From Gordonia asplenii (lineage in GTDB: Bacteria; Actinomycetota; Actinomycetes; Mycobacteriales; Mycobacteriaceae): a stretch of DNA of 64,000 nt. Positions 8,613 through 17,646 of the stretch are shown here, piece by piece; the stretch's first letter is position 1, and every line of letters starts with the position of its first letter. Under the pieces are notes generated by a model. That model was not told the origin of the DNA, made no database searches, and was given only the letters and a program-made list of their open reading frames with translations. The stretch is from NCBI RefSeq assembly GCF_012933505.1, contig NZ_JABBNB010000006.1, positions 186,001-250,000 on the forward strand, read 5' to 3'. The position numbers were made by a program, and so were the translations under genes.

Positions 8613-9590
8613 ATGGAGTTTCCCATCGACGCCGACGGTTACATCCGTTGCGAGCGCGCCATCAGTCTCGGATACGACCGCCACAGCCTGAGCAGAGCTG
8701 CCCGGGCCGGCGAACTAGTGCCCGTCGCCCCGGGAATCTATGCGGTACCGGCGGATCGGACACCCGAGGCGTTGCACCGAACTCGTGTTCTCGCGGCTCA
8801 GTCGGCGCCCGATGCGGCCGTCTCGCACGGATCCGCGGCGGTGATGAGGGGTCTGTCGATGCTGAGTCCGGACCTGTCCGCGCTCGATCTGACGTCGGCG
8901 ACGTCGGGCCGCGGCTATCGGCGCCGACACCGCCACATCCACCCGGGACCGCTGGAACCGTCCGACGTCGAAGAAGTCGACGGCATCTGGCTGACCACTC
9001 TCGAGCGGACTGCGTTCGACGTCGCGCGCACCAGTCCACATGGCTTCGCCGGCGCTCTCGCGGTGTTCGACGCGGCATTGCGGATGGGGGCCGACCCCGC
9101 TGTGATGAGCGGTTACGGGCGAGAGCCGCGCACCGGCGTCGGAGTCGCTCGCCGGGCGCTGGCGTTCGCCGATCCCAGGTCGGAGAATCCTGGCGAATCG
9201 TGGAGTCGCGCGCAGATGATCGCCGCCGGAATCACGCCGCCGACGCTGCAGCGCGAGATCTTCGACCGGCGAGGGAACTTCGTCGCGCGAACCGACTTCG
9301 ACTGGGTCGACGAGAACGGCGTCGTCACGCTGGTCGGCGAATTCGACGGACTCGGCAAGTACCTCAAATATCTGCGACCGGGGGAATCGCCCGAGCAGGT
9401 GATCAAGCGGGAGAAAACGCGGGAAGGCCGGTTGCAGGACCTCGGCATCGTGATCACGAGGTGGTTGTTCACCGACCTGGTGGCGCAACGGATGGCGCCA
9501 CGGCTGATCGCCCAACTGCGCACCTTGCGGTTGCCGACGCCGACACCCATCCGCGCGGTGGCGAACCCCGCGCTGGGCCGCCCCGCATGA
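8613..9590 (+). CDS. AbiEi-like antitoxin-domain protein with nuclease-like C-terminus
   Basis: About 325 residues. The N-terminus resembles the AbiEi winged-helix domain of type IV antitoxins: a start such as GYIRCERAISLGYDRHSLSRAARAG, then LVPVAPGIYAVP. The C-terminal third has an Asp/Glu pattern (RTDFDW, then VGEFDGLGKY) recalling Vsr/DUF559-type PD-(D/E)XK folds. This architecture is common in actinobacteria, usually without an AbiEii toxin; none is adjacent here. It is flanked on both sides by the long palindromic repeat and interrupts the cell-wall/purine gene order known from mycobacteria, suggesting insertion. Function unknown. Confidence 0.7.
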   Translation: MEFPIDADGYIRCERAISLGYDRHSLSRAARAGELVPVAPGIYAVPADRTPEALHRTRVLAAQSAPDAAVSHGSAAVMRGLSMLSPDLSALDLTSATSGRGYRRRHRHIHPGPLEPSDVEEVDGIWLTTLERTAFDVARTSPHGFAGALAVFDAALRMGADPAVMSGYGREPRTGVGVARRALAFADPRSENPGESWSRAQMIAAGITPPTLQREIFDRRGNFVARTDFDWVDENGVVTLVGEFDGLGKYLKYLRPGESPEQVIKREKTREGRLQDLGIVITRWLFTDLVAQRMAPRLIAQLRTLRLPTPTPIRAVANPALGRPA

Positions 9591-9592
9591 AC

Positions 9593-9660
9593 ACATCCGA
9601 CACAACGGCTCAGGTCCGACACGATTGCAGTGTCGGACCTGAGCCGTCGTATCGGATCTG
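9593..9660. repeat. Long palindromic repeat, copy 2 (likely terminator)
   Basis: Inner stem of 18 bp (9605-9622 with 9630-9647) around a 7-base loop, and outer stem ATCCGA (9595-9600) with TCGGAT (9652-9657). It starts 2 bp after the AbiEi-like stop and ends 13 bp before the convergent TIGR03089 gene's end, so it could terminate both. Loop and flanks differ from copy 1 while the stem core is identical. Confidence 0.9.
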
Positions 9661-9672
9661 CGGTTCGCCGCC

Positions 9673-10377
9673 CTACCTCATCCTCGACGTCGCGCGCTCC
9701 GCGGCCAGTTTGGCCTCGACCTTGGCGGGATCGGGGTCGGCGACCGTCACCAGTGACGCTCCGACGACGAGCGGCGCGAGCAGCTGCCCGACGATCCCGT
9801 CGGCGTCGTGCCAGGGCAGCGTCGTCAGGACGCGCAAACCCGCCGTGATCCCGGCGTCGACGGCGCCGGCACGCGCCGCGTCGAGGACTTCGGTGACCGA
9901 CCGGCCGTCCAACGCCGATCCGGCGGCGATGCCCGCGGCGGAGTACTGATCACCGTGTACGCGCACCGCGCTGCCGAAGTCGGCGACGCCGATCGGCAGA
10001 TCCTTGAGCGGCAGCGCGAACGGATCCAGCGATGCGACGACGACCTCGTCGGCGTCGTAGCGGTCGACGTCGTCGAGGGTGACGAATGCGACCGACACGT
10101 GCCCGACGTCGGAGCTGCCGGTGTGCACATGCGCGCCGGCCCACCACGCGCCGAGCAGAATCGCCGCGGTCTGCCAGTGTTCGGGCAGGTCGACGACGAC
10201 GTCGTCGCCCGCGAGTACTCCCACCTCGTCGCGCAGGAAGTTGGCGGTCTTGGCCGCCCAGTTGCCCAGCGTCGCGGCCGACAGCTCGGTGCGTTCGCCG
10301 GTGCCGTCGTGATAGTAGGTCAGCATCGGCTGGGAGTAGTCGGCGACTGCGTCGAGCAGTGCTGCGGTAATCGTCAT
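9673..10377 (-). CDS. TIGR03089 family protein (AMP-binding-like N-domain)
   Basis: A 234-residue actinobacterial protein resembling a truncated N-terminal subdomain of acyl-adenylate synthetases. Examples are LTYYHDGTGERTELSAATLGNWAAKTANFLRDE, split by the usual helix, and DVVVDLPEHWQTAAILLGAWWAGAHV. The ATP-grip P-loop and the C-terminal lid are absent, so catalysis is unlikely. The ATG at 10377 shares one base with the LCP stop codon (TGATG), showing coupling. An upstream-open frame exists only because it runs antisense-free through the LCP gene and is not used. Role unknown. Confidence 0.85.
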   Translation of the reverse strand: MTITAALLDAVADYSQPMLTYYHDGTGERTELSAATLGNWAAKTANFLRDEVGVLAGDDVVVDLPEHWQTAAILLGAWWAGAHVHTGSSDVGHVSVAFVTLDDVDRYDADEVVVASLDPFALPLKDLPIGVADFGSAVRVHGDQYSAAGIAAGSALDGRSVTEVLDAARAGAVDAGITAGLRVLTTLPWHDADGIVGQLLAPLVVGASLVTVADPDPAKVEAKLAAERATSRMR

Positions 10378-12305
10378 CAGTTCACACACACCGGTCCATC
10401 GGTGCCCGCGGAAATCGCCGAGGGCGCTTTGGGTTTCGCCGTCGCCGCGGCCTTGCTGGCATCCGACGACGGACCGGTGTCGGAGATCGAACCGGGCCCC
10501 TCGAAGGTGTTGGTCAGCACCACCCGCAGGGTGTCGGCCGGCAGCGCCGGGTCTTCGCGGATCGTCGAGATGCCCAGGTCGCGGGCCAAGGCCGACGAGG
10601 CGTCGCCCTTGCTGTGCGTGTAGATCACGCTGTCGCGGTCGTTCGCCGTCGACGTCGAAACCTTGCCGTTCTGAAACCCCTTGGCGGACAAGATGTTTGC
10701 GACGTTCGCACCGAGTCCGTCGATGGTGCCGGCGTTGACGACGTCCACCTTGTAGTCGCCGCGGTCGAATCCGCCGGACTTCGACGGTCCGCTGAGCAGG
10801 CTCTGGGTGAATTTCTTGACCGCCGCCGGATCGACCTGCACGACACTCTGGGTGCCGTCCTCGCTCCAGCCCTGCTCGGAGACCACCGGGATGGTGGAGA
10901 ATTTCACATTGCCGCCGGAGAGATCCTTGAGCTGCCCGGCGAAGTTGAGCACGTCCCAGTTGTCGTCGATGACGACCGACCGCGAGATGGCCTGTTGCAG
11001 TTTCGACAACTGGCCCGTGTCGGTCAGCGTGTGCGTCGAGAGGATCTTCTGCGCGAGCGAGGCCATGAAGACCTGCTGGCGGGTGATGCGGTCGAGGTCG
11101 CCGCGCGGAAGGTCGTGGCGTTGCCGCACGAACGCCAATGCCTTTCCGCCGCTGAGGGTTTGGCGTCCGGCGCGGAACCGCGCGCCCGAAAGAGGTTCGT
11201 TGACAGCGGATTTCAGACATACGTCGACGCCGCCGACCGCGTCGGTCAGCAGCGCGAAGCCGAGCAGTCCCACCTCGGCGTAGTGATCCACCTGCACGCC
11301 GGTGAGGTCGGCGACGGTCTGCACGAGCGCCTTGCGCCCGGCCTGGGTGCCGTCGGTCTCGGCTTTCGCCGGGTCGGTTCCCGCCTCCACCTCGGTGCGT
11401 CGGACATGCTCGCGGGTCGCGCCGTAGGCGGCGTTGATCTTGCTCATGCCGATCCCGGGAACGTTGACGTAGGCGTCGCGGGGAATGGAGATGGCGGTCG
11501 CCGACGCCCCGTTGTTGGGGATGCGGATGAGCACGATCGTGTCGGTGCTCGACGACACGTCATTGCCGGTGCGCAGCCATTTCAACTCCTGATCCGACAG
11601 CGGATTGCCTTTGGCGTCCGTACGCGAATCCATGCCGACGAGCAGGATGTCCACCGCGCCGTCGCCGCCGGAACCCAGGTCGAGGCCGCCGAGCTGGGTG
11701 ATGCCGCCCTCGATCCCGCGGACGCTGTTCCAGGTGTAACCGCACGCGATCAGCACGACGGCCGAGAGCAGGGCGACGACGATCCGGCCGGCCCAGCGCC
11801 CGCGGTCGGGGATCGCGGTCAGCAACCGCGCCGCGCCGGGCGGCGGCGGGTCCGCGGGAGCGGGTTTGGGGGCGCGCTTGACGTCGGCCTTCGGAGCGGA
11901 AGGCCGACGCTTGCCCGGCGGCGGTTGCCTGCGTTCGGACGTCTCCCGAGGTGGTGCGGGCGCATCCGGGCGCCGGGTGCGTCGTTCGGTGCCGGTCTGC
12001 GTCGCTCCGGGCGCAGCAGTGCCGCGTCGGGCAGCCGACCGTTGCGGGTCGCGGGTGTGGATCTCGCCGGAGGACCGGCGGACCTCGCCGTCGTTGGGGA
12101 TGCGCTGCGGCCGCGGCCGATCACCGTCGGGCCGTGGACGTCGAGGCGTTCGCTCGGCGTCGATGGGGCGTCGAGCCTGACCGTCGCGGGTGGGCTGCCT
12201 GCGGGGGGCGCCCTCGCGGGTCTCGGGCGGTCGACGGACGGGCGGGCGTTGCGTCGGCGGTTGCGCGGCACGCTGGTCGGGGGTACGAGGGGAACGAGAA
12301 TCCAC
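10377..12305 (-). CDS. LCP (LytR-CpsA-Psr) family cell-wall ligase
   Basis: A 642-residue membrane protein expected to transfer arabinogalactan onto peptidoglycan, like mycobacterial Lcp1 (Rv3267), which also sits beside rmlD and wbbL. The first 170 residues are a Pro/Arg-rich cytoplasmic tail, then one TM helix (about 173-191). The LCP domain follows with DILLVGMDSR, DTIVLIRIP, ISIPRDAYVNVPG, KINAAYG and RHDLPRGDLDRITRQQ; Arg and Asp in these bind the pyrophosphate and metal. A LytR_C domain ends the protein. The GTG at 12305 has AGGGAG upstream. Longer in-frame readings run antisense into rmlD and are rejected. Confidence 0.9.
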   Translation of the reverse strand: MDSRSPRTPDQRAAQPPTQRPPVRRPPETREGAPRRQPTRDGQARRPIDAERTPRRPRPDGDRPRPQRIPNDGEVRRSSGEIHTRDPQRSAARRGTAAPGATQTGTERRTRRPDAPAPPRETSERRQPPPGKRRPSAPKADVKRAPKPAPADPPPPGAARLLTAIPDRGRWAGRIVVALLSAVVLIACGYTWNSVRGIEGGITQLGGLDLGSGGDGAVDILLVGMDSRTDAKGNPLSDQELKWLRTGNDVSSSTDTIVLIRIPNNGASATAISIPRDAYVNVPGIGMSKINAAYGATREHVRRTEVEAGTDPAKAETDGTQAGRKALVQTVADLTGVQVDHYAEVGLLGFALLTDAVGGVDVCLKSAVNEPLSGARFRAGRQTLSGGKALAFVRQRHDLPRGDLDRITRQQVFMASLAQKILSTHTLTDTGQLSKLQQAISRSVVIDDNWDVLNFAGQLKDLSGGNVKFSTIPVVSEQGWSEDGTQSVVQVDPAAVKKFTQSLLSGPSKSGGFDRGDYKVDVVNAGTIDGLGANVANILSAKGFQNGKVSTSTANDRDSVIYTHSKGDASSALARDLGISTIREDPALPADTLRVVLTNTFEGPGSISDTGPSSDASKAAATAKPKAPSAISAGTDGPVCVN

Positions 12306-12482
12306 CGGTCCGGTTGCTCCCTGTCGTTGTTCGGGCAGCGGACTGCACGCTGCGGCTGAGACTATTGCTGTTACAAAAGTTTCTGGTGTTACTCCCAAGG
12401 CTACTGGTGCGTCCACCAAAGTCGGGGAGCGCAACGCCGAAGCGACGCCCGGCAGAGCACTCTGAAACGTCCATATGCTCAG

Positions 12483-13397
12483 ATGATCCATATGAATGCA
12501 GGTGTGGTCTTTCTCACCGGAGCGGGTGGCCAACTCGGCCGAGCCCTGCTCGCAACCGTTCCCGACGGCATCACCGTGCGACCGCTGACGTCGCACGACC
12601 TCGACATCGCCGACGACGCCGCGGTGCAACGACGTCTGGCCGCGCTGACACCCGACGACATCGTGATCAACTGCGCCGCCTACACCGACGTCGACGGCGC
12701 CGAGACCGACCGCGAAGGCGCATGGGCGGGCAACGTCCACGGTCCGGCCAACCTCGCGGGTGCGTGCGCGGCGTCGGGGGCGTGGCTCATCCACATCTCC
12801 ACCGACTACGTGTTCGACGGCCCCGCCGCGGGTGCCGGCGCGCCGACGACGCGCACCGAGCCGTACGAACCGGACGACGCCGCGACGTCGAACCCGCCGA
12901 CCGTCTACGGCGAGACCAAACTCGCCGGGGAACGGTCGGCGCAGAAGGCGAATCCGCAGGTCACCATCGTACGGACGGCATGGGTATATACCGGCGGCGA
13001 GCACAGCCGCGACTTCGTCGGGACCATGCGCCGACTGTCCGCGCAACGCGACACGCTGTCCGTGGTCGACGACCAGACCGGTTCACCGACGTACGCCTAC
13101 GACCTCGCCCGCGGCCTCTGGGAGCTTGCGACGCTGCCGGCCCGCGACGACGTCGTCGGGCACGTGCTGCATGCGACCAACTCGGGGCAGGCGACGTGGT
13201 GGGAACTGACCCGCGCGATCTTCACCGACCTCGGGCTCGATCCGCGGCGGGTGCAGCCGTGCACCACCGACGAATTCCCCCGGCCGGCGCCACGTCCGGC
13301 GTACTCGGTGCTCTCCGGGGCCGCCTGGCGGCAGGCTGGGCTCACGCCGTTGCGCGACTGGCGGCTCGCGCTCGACGACGCGCTCGCCACACAGTGA
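12483..13397 (+). CDS. rfbD: dTDP-4-dehydrorhamnose reductase RmlD
   Basis: Last enzyme of dTDP-L-rhamnose synthesis, needed for the arabinogalactan linker. It is an SDR-fold protein of 304 residues with FLTGAGGQLGRALL (NADPH site), NCAAYTDVDGAE, HISTDYVFDG and the YGETKLAGE catalytic Tyr-x3-Lys. ATG at 12483, or 12492 as an alternative three codons in. Divergent from the LCP gene across 177 bp that is AT-richer than the surroundings and must hold both promoters. It begins the rmlD-wbbL-manB operon, same order as Rv3266c-Rv3264c. Confidence 0.95.
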   Translation: MIHMNAGVVFLTGAGGQLGRALLATVPDGITVRPLTSHDLDIADDAAVQRRLAALTPDDIVINCAAYTDVDGAETDREGAWAGNVHGPANLAGACAASGAWLIHISTDYVFDGPAAGAGAPTTRTEPYEPDDAATSNPPTVYGETKLAGERSAQKANPQVTIVRTAWVYTGGEHSRDFVGTMRRLSAQRDTLSVVDDQTGSPTYAYDLARGLWELATLPARDDVVGHVLHATNSGQATWWELTRAIFTDLGLDPRRVQPCTTDEFPRPAPRPAYSVLSGAAWRQAGLTPLRDWRLALDDALATQ

Positions 13398-13448
13398 CGC
13401 CGCGTGCGGGATTTTCCGGGTTACCGCCGAGTTAGCTACCCTTTGCGG

Positions 13449-14366
13449 GTGACTGATCAGCTGGCCGTGGTGACGGTGACATATTCGTCGGGCGACTATC
13501 TGACGACCTTTCTCGACACCCTCGCCACCGCGACCACGCACTCGCACCGCGTCGTCATCGCCGACAACGGCTCCGACGACGGCGCACCCGAACGCGCCGA
13601 ACGGGAACGCGACAACGTGACGCTGGTGCGGACCGGCGGCAACATCGGCTACGGCGGAGCGATGAACCGCGGCGTCGCCGAGGTGGACCCGGGAGTGGAG
13701 TTCGTCGTCATCGCCAACCCCGACGTCGCCTGGGAACCCGGTTCACTCGACGAACTGCTCGACGCCGCGCACCGCTGGCCGCGGGCGGGGTCACTCGGCC
13801 CGCTCATCCGCGAACCCGACGGCACGGTCTACCCGTCCGCGCGGCGCGTCCCCGACCTGATCTCCGGCACCGGCCACGCCCTGCTGGGCGCGGTGTGGAA
13901 GTCGAACCCGTGGACCACGGCCTACCGGGAAGAATCGTCGGCGCCGGTCGAACGGCCCGTCGGGTGGCTGTCCGGATCGTGTCTTCTGTTGCGGCGCAAC
14001 GCATTCGACGCCGTCGACGGCTTCGACTCGCGGTACTTCATGTACATGGAGGACGTCGATCTCGGCGACCGTCTCGGCAAGGCGGGATGGCTCAACATCT
14101 TCGTCCCGACGTCGCATATCGTCCACACCAAGGGCCACGCCGCCGGGCGGAATCCGGAGAAGATGCTGCCCGCGCACCACGAGAGCGCTTACCGTTTCCA
14201 AGCGGATCGCAACCCGGGCCCCTGGCGGGCACCACTGCGGCTGGCGTTGCGCGCCGGACTCGCCGCGCGCTCCAAAGTGGCCGTAGCCGCGGCCCGGCGC
14301 GCCCTCGACAAGGCCGACGCGGCACCCGCGAACCACGATCAGGAAGGAACGTCGAATGTCGACTGA
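13449..14366 (+). CDS. wbbL: Rhamnosyltransferase WbbL
   Basis: GT2 glycosyltransferase that transfers L-rhamnose from dTDP-rhamnose to decaprenyl-PP-GlcNAc, forming the arabinogalactan-peptidoglycan linker. About 305 residues. Visible are VTYSSGDYL, the ADNGSDDG nucleotide loop, FVVIANPDVAW (metal-binding region), GWLSGSCLLLRR and YMEDVDLGDRLG with the acidic base candidate. The GTG at 13449 (then TDQLAVVTV) fits the family start better than the ATG at 13404. The 3' end overlaps manB by 11 bp. Confidence 0.93.
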   Translation: MTDQLAVVTVTYSSGDYLTTFLDTLATATTHSHRVVIADNGSDDGAPERAERERDNVTLVRTGGNIGYGGAMNRGVAEVDPGVEFVVIANPDVAWEPGSLDELLDAAHRWPRAGSLGPLIREPDGTVYPSARRVPDLISGTGHALLGAVWKSNPWTTAYREESSAPVERPVGWLSGSCLLLRRNAFDAVDGFDSRYFMYMEDVDLGDRLGKAGWLNIFVPTSHIVHTKGHAAGRNPEKMLPAHHESAYRFQADRNPGPWRAPLRLALRAGLAARSKVAVAAARRALDKADAAPANHDQEGTSNVD

Positions 14367-15453
14367 ACCCAACGCACCCGAGCGGCCCGAGGTTCAAGCC
14401 GTCATCCTCGTCGGCGGACAGGGCACGCGGCTGCGGCCGCTGACGCTGTCGGCGCCCAAGCCGATGCTGCCCACCGCGGGTCTGCCTTTCCTGACACACC
14501 TGCTCTCGCGCATCCACGCCGCCGGCATCGACGACGTCGTGCTCGGCACCTCCTTCAAAGCCGAAGTCTTCAGCGAGTACTACGGCGACGGCTCCAAACT
14601 CGGCATGAACCTGCGCTATGTCACCGAAACCGAGCCACTCGGCACCGGCGGCGGCATCCGCAACGTGCTGCCCGAACTCACCGCCGACACCGTCTTGGTC
14701 TTCAACGGCGACGTCCTCGGCGGTACCAACGTCCGCGACGTCCTCGACACCCACGCGACGTCGGGCGCCGACGTCACGCTGCACCTGGTGCGCGTCGGCG
14801 ACCCGCGCGCCTTCGGATGCGTCCCCACCGACGACACCGGCCGAGTCACCGCCTTCCTGGAAAAGACCCAGGACCCGCCGACCGATCAGATCAACGCGGG
14901 CACCTATGTCTTCCGCCGCTCGGTGATCGAGGAAATCCCGTCCGGGCGACCGGTATCGGTCGAACGCGAAGTGTTCCCCGGACTGCTCGCCCAAGGCCGC
15001 CACGTCCAAGGCCACGTCGACCACGCCTACTGGCGTGACATGGGCACCCCCGAAGACTTCGTCCGCGGCTCGGCCGACCTGGTCCGCGGCATCGCGCCCT
15101 CGCCGGCACTGGGCGACCGGCACAGCGAATTCCTCGTCCACGAAGGAGCGGGCGTCGCCCCCGGAGCCGTTCTCATCGGCGGCACCGTCGTCGGCCGCGG
15201 AGCCGAAATCGGGCCCGGCGCGCGTCTGGACGGCGCGGTCATCTTCGACGGCGCCATCGTCGAGGCAGGTGCCGTCGTGGAGCGCAGCATCATCGGCTAC
15301 GGGGCCCGCCTCGGTCCGCGCGCCCTGGTGCGGGACACCGTCATCGGCGACGGAGCCGACATCGGCGCCCGCTGCGAACTCCTCCGCGGCGCTCGCGTCT
15401 GGCCGGGAGTGCAGATACCCGACAACGGAGTGCGGTTCAGCACCGACGTCTAG
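14356..15453 (+). CDS. manB: Mannose-1-phosphate guanylyltransferase (ManB/RmlA2-like)
   Basis: Makes GDP-mannose for lipomannan, PIMs and glycoproteins. 365 residues. The N-terminal nucleotidyltransferase has AVILVGGQGTRLRPLT with the catalytic Arg, KPMLPTAG and VFNGDVLGG for metal. The C-terminal part is a left-handed beta helix of hexapeptide repeats (such as GAGVAPGAVLIGGTVVGRG). Equivalent to Rv3264c by order and sequence. AGGAAGG lies 8 bp before the ATG at 14356. Older annotations call it RmlA2 or a glucose-1-phosphate thymidylyltransferase; exact nucleotide preference is inferred from synteny. Confidence 0.9.
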   Translation: MSTEPNAPERPEVQAVILVGGQGTRLRPLTLSAPKPMLPTAGLPFLTHLLSRIHAAGIDDVVLGTSFKAEVFSEYYGDGSKLGMNLRYVTETEPLGTGGGIRNVLPELTADTVLVFNGDVLGGTNVRDVLDTHATSGADVTLHLVRVGDPRAFGCVPTDDTGRVTAFLEKTQDPPTDQINAGTYVFRRSVIEEIPSGRPVSVEREVFPGLLAQGRHVQGHVDHAYWRDMGTPEDFVRGSADLVRGIAPSPALGDRHSEFLVHEGAGVAPGAVLIGGTVVGRGAEIGPGARLDGAVIFDGAIVEAGAVVERSIIGYGARLGPRALVRDTVIGDGADIGARCELLRGARVWPGVQIPDNGVRFSTDV

Positions 15454-15471
15454 GGTCGGGGGTGCGGCGGC

Positions 15472-15551
15472 GGCCCTGAGAACTGTCGCTGCATGACTCA
15501 CCGGGGGGAATCTGCCCTCGGTGGGCTGTGTGTTTGCAGGTCTCAGGGGCC
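15472..15551. terminator. Nested hairpins between convergent manB and O-methyltransferase
   Basis: An outer stem GGCCCTGAGA (15472-15481) pairs with TCTCAGGGGCC (15541-15551) with one bulge. Inside it is a 9-bp hairpin, CACCGGGGG (15499-15507) with CCCTCGGTG (15515-15523, one G-T pair). No T run. The position between converging stops suggests a bidirectional terminator. Confidence 0.5.
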
Positions 15552-16214
15552 CTATGTCTCGCGCGACTTGGCTGCCGCCAGCACGCCGCTGCCCAAGGGA
15601 ATCAGCACCGGCAACAGCCTGTCGTCGTCGGCGATGATGAGCGCCGCTTCGCGCGCCGCGACGGTCACCGGATCGTTGGACTCCGGGTCCCCGACGGTGC
15701 CGTCCGCGGTGGCGTTGTGCACGACGACGATGCCGCCCGGCCGCAAGATGCGGATGGCCTCGGTGACGAAGCGTGGATGGTTGATCACCGGGCCGTCGAT
15801 GAAGACCAGGTCATACGAGTCGTCGGCCAGCCGGGGCAGCACGTCGCGTGGGGTTCCGTTGATCAGCCGGGTGCGGCCCGGCGCGACGTCGGCGCCGCCG
15901 AACGACTCGCGAGCCGCTCGGTGGTACTCGCTCTCCGGGTCGATCGTGGTGAGTACGCCGCTCTCCGACATCCCGTTGAGCAGCCACAATCCGCTCACGC
16001 CTGCGCCGGTGCCCACTTCGACGACGGCTCGCGCGTCGGTGGCCCGCGCGAGCAACGACAGCAATGCGCCGACCGACGGGGCGATCGCGGGCGCACCGAG
16101 TTCTTCGGCGCGTTCCCGGGCGGCGAGCAGGGCGTCGTCTTCGACGATCGCGGATTCGGCATAGGCGAGAACGGCAGCCGCCGTCGGCTGCGTCCGCGCG
16201 CGAGAGTCGGTCAC
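15552..16214 (-). CDS. O-methyltransferase (Rv1220c-like)
   Basis: A SAM-dependent methyltransferase of about 220 residues of the caffeoyl-CoA-OMT class. The SAM loop [17 protein letters not shown] is followed by [20 protein letters not shown] and [13 protein letters not shown]. Immediately divergent from sigE, as Rv1220c is from sigE in M. tuberculosis. The GTG at 16214 (then TDSRARTQ) is chosen; a longer reading would enter the sigE promoter region. Substrate unknown. Confidence 0.85.
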   Translation of the reverse strand: MTDSRARTQPTAAAVLAYAESAIVEDDALLAARERAEELGAPAIAPSVGALLSLLARATDARAVVEVGTGAGVSGLWLLNGMSESGVLTTIDPESEYHRAARESFGGADVAPGRTRLINGTPRDVLPRLADDSYDLVFIDGPVINHPRFVTEAIRILRPGGIVVVHNATADGTVGDPESNDPVTVAAREAALIIADDDRLLPVLIPLGSGVLAAAKSRET

Positions 16215-16397
16215 AGCGTCGAGCTTAGGCGATGTGCCCGCGCAGACATCCTCATGCAACGCTCAGGTTGTTCATACTGCTGCCACAAGCCGATGGGAGA
16301 AGGTCTATACCAACGACGGAATACCGCCGCGTACGGTGACGTTCACCATAGTGCAGAGGGCGCAAACTGCGTCCCGGGAAGGGACTGGCCACACACG

Positions 16398-17021
16398 ATG
16401 ACTGCTCCTGCAGGATCTTCAGCAGCACATGACGAGCTCGACGGATCGACGATCGTGGGCGGGACCGCTGGTTTCGACGCCACAGGTGATTCGACGCTGA
16501 TGCCGTCGTGGGACGAACTCGTCCGTGAGCATGCCGATCGTGTCTACCGCCTCGCTTACCGGCTGTCGGGCAATCAGCACGACGCCGAGGATCTCACTCA
16601 GGAAACGTTCATCCGGGTGTTCCGTTCCCTTCAGAATTACAAGCCGGGCACCTTCGAAGGCTGGCTGCACCGCATCACCACGAACCTGTTCCTCGACATG
16701 GTCCGCCGCCGCAACAAGATTCGGATGGAAGCACTGCCCGAGGAGTACGACCGCGTCCCCGCGAACACTCCCGACCCGCAGCAGGTCTTCGCCGATGCCA
16801 ACCTCGACCCGGTCCTGCAGAGCGCCCTCGATCAGTTGGCCCCGGAATTCCGCGCCGCCGTCGTCCTGTGTGACATCGAAGGCCTTTCCTACGAGGAGAT
16901 CGCGACGACTCTCGGTGTGAAACTCGGCACCGTTCGCAGCCGCATCCACCGCGGTCGCCAGACCATCCGGGACTTCCTGATCGCCCAGGGACTGACTGAT
17001 TCCCGAGCTGTGCTCAATTAG
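16398..17021 (+). CDS. sigE: ECF RNA polymerase sigma factor SigE
   Basis: A 207-residue ECF sigma factor for envelope and heat stress. Region 2 spans roughly [29 protein letters not shown] to [12 protein letters not shown], then [21 protein letters not shown]. Region 4 contains [32 protein letters not shown]. The ATG at 16398 ([13 protein letters not shown]) is chosen; longer in-frame readings extend into the O-methyltransferase. The 183-bp gap between the divergent starts holds the promoter. The next gene encodes its anti-sigma factor. Confidence 0.95.
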   Translation: MTAPAGSSAAHDELDGSTIVGGTAGFDATGDSTLMPSWDELVREHADRVYRLAYRLSGNQHDAEDLTQETFIRVFRSLQNYKPGTFEGWLHRITTNLFLDMVRRRNKIRMEALPEEYDRVPANTPDPQQVFADANLDPVLQSALDQLAPEFRAAVVLCDIEGLSYEEIATTLGVKLGTVRSRIHRGRQTIRDFLIAQGLTDSRAVLN

Positions 17022-17200
17022 CTCGCTGTCGGGTGGCGCTGAAGTCGAGCGCGATCACGTCAGTCGCGCAACCACCTGATGTGGCGAGCCCGCGAGCACA
17101 GGAACTTCAGCGACCGGCCGTTCGTTGGTAGCCTCGGATAGTCTTGAAAGGTGGTCGGGCGCAGTCGGCGTTCGGCCCCACGAACGAAAGGGGTCGCGAG

Positions 17201-17635
17201 GTGTCCGACCGCACTGCAGGCGCTCCGTTCGCGGGTGATGCGAATGATCTGCGCGGGCGTCGGCGATCGCCGTGGAACCCCGCGACATGGACCCCGGCGA
17301 CCACGTCGTTCGCTGCCAATCCCCGCTACCGCGCTCCGGGTACGCCGGGTGGCCGCAGGTTCGCCGCCACCGAACATCTCGCGCCCGAGGCGGTCGCCGC
17401 CTACGTCGACGGCGAACTGACGGTCAATGCGCACCTCCGCGCGGCCGGCCACCTGGAACTGTGCGCTGAATGCCGCGGTGCGGTCGATGCGCAGTCGTCG
17501 GCGCGGACTATGCTGCGATCGTCGTCGGGTCCGTTGTCGGTGCCGCCGTCGCTGCTCGGGCAACTCGCCGCAATTCCGACCCAGGAGATCGACATGACCA
17601 ACCGCGGTCCACTGCACCCCAGGCGGGGCCGATAG
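17201..17635 (+). CDS. rseA: Anti-sigma-E factor RseA
   Basis: A 144-residue zinc-associated anti-sigma protein that binds SigE. The signature EHLAPEAVAAYVDGEL leads into NAHLRAAGHLELCAECRGAVD, where His-x3-Cys-x2-Cys binds zinc and makes binding redox sensitive. No membrane helix, so it acts in the cytoplasm. The GTG at 17201 follows AAAGGGG and matches the RseA length in mycobacteria. In M. tuberculosis, PknB phosphorylation and ClpC1P2 turnover control RseA; whether that holds here is not visible. Confidence 0.92.
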   Translation: MSDRTAGAPFAGDANDLRGRRRSPWNPATWTPATTSFAANPRYRAPGTPGGRRFAATEHLAPEAVAAYVDGELTVNAHLRAAGHLELCAECRGAVDAQSSARTMLRSSSGPLSVPPSLLGQLAAIPTQEIDMTNRGPLHPRRGR

Positions 17636-17646
17636 CGTTGACCGGG

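Noticed and set aside
8558..9949. 463-codon plus-strand frame overlapping the AbiEi-like gene
   Set aside because: Out-of-frame Arg-rich translation of the AbiEi-like gene and the repeat; no recognisable domain.
10614..12359. 581-codon plus-strand frame opposite the LCP gene
   Set aside because: Antisense to a clear LCP protein; composition typical of shadows in GC-rich DNA.
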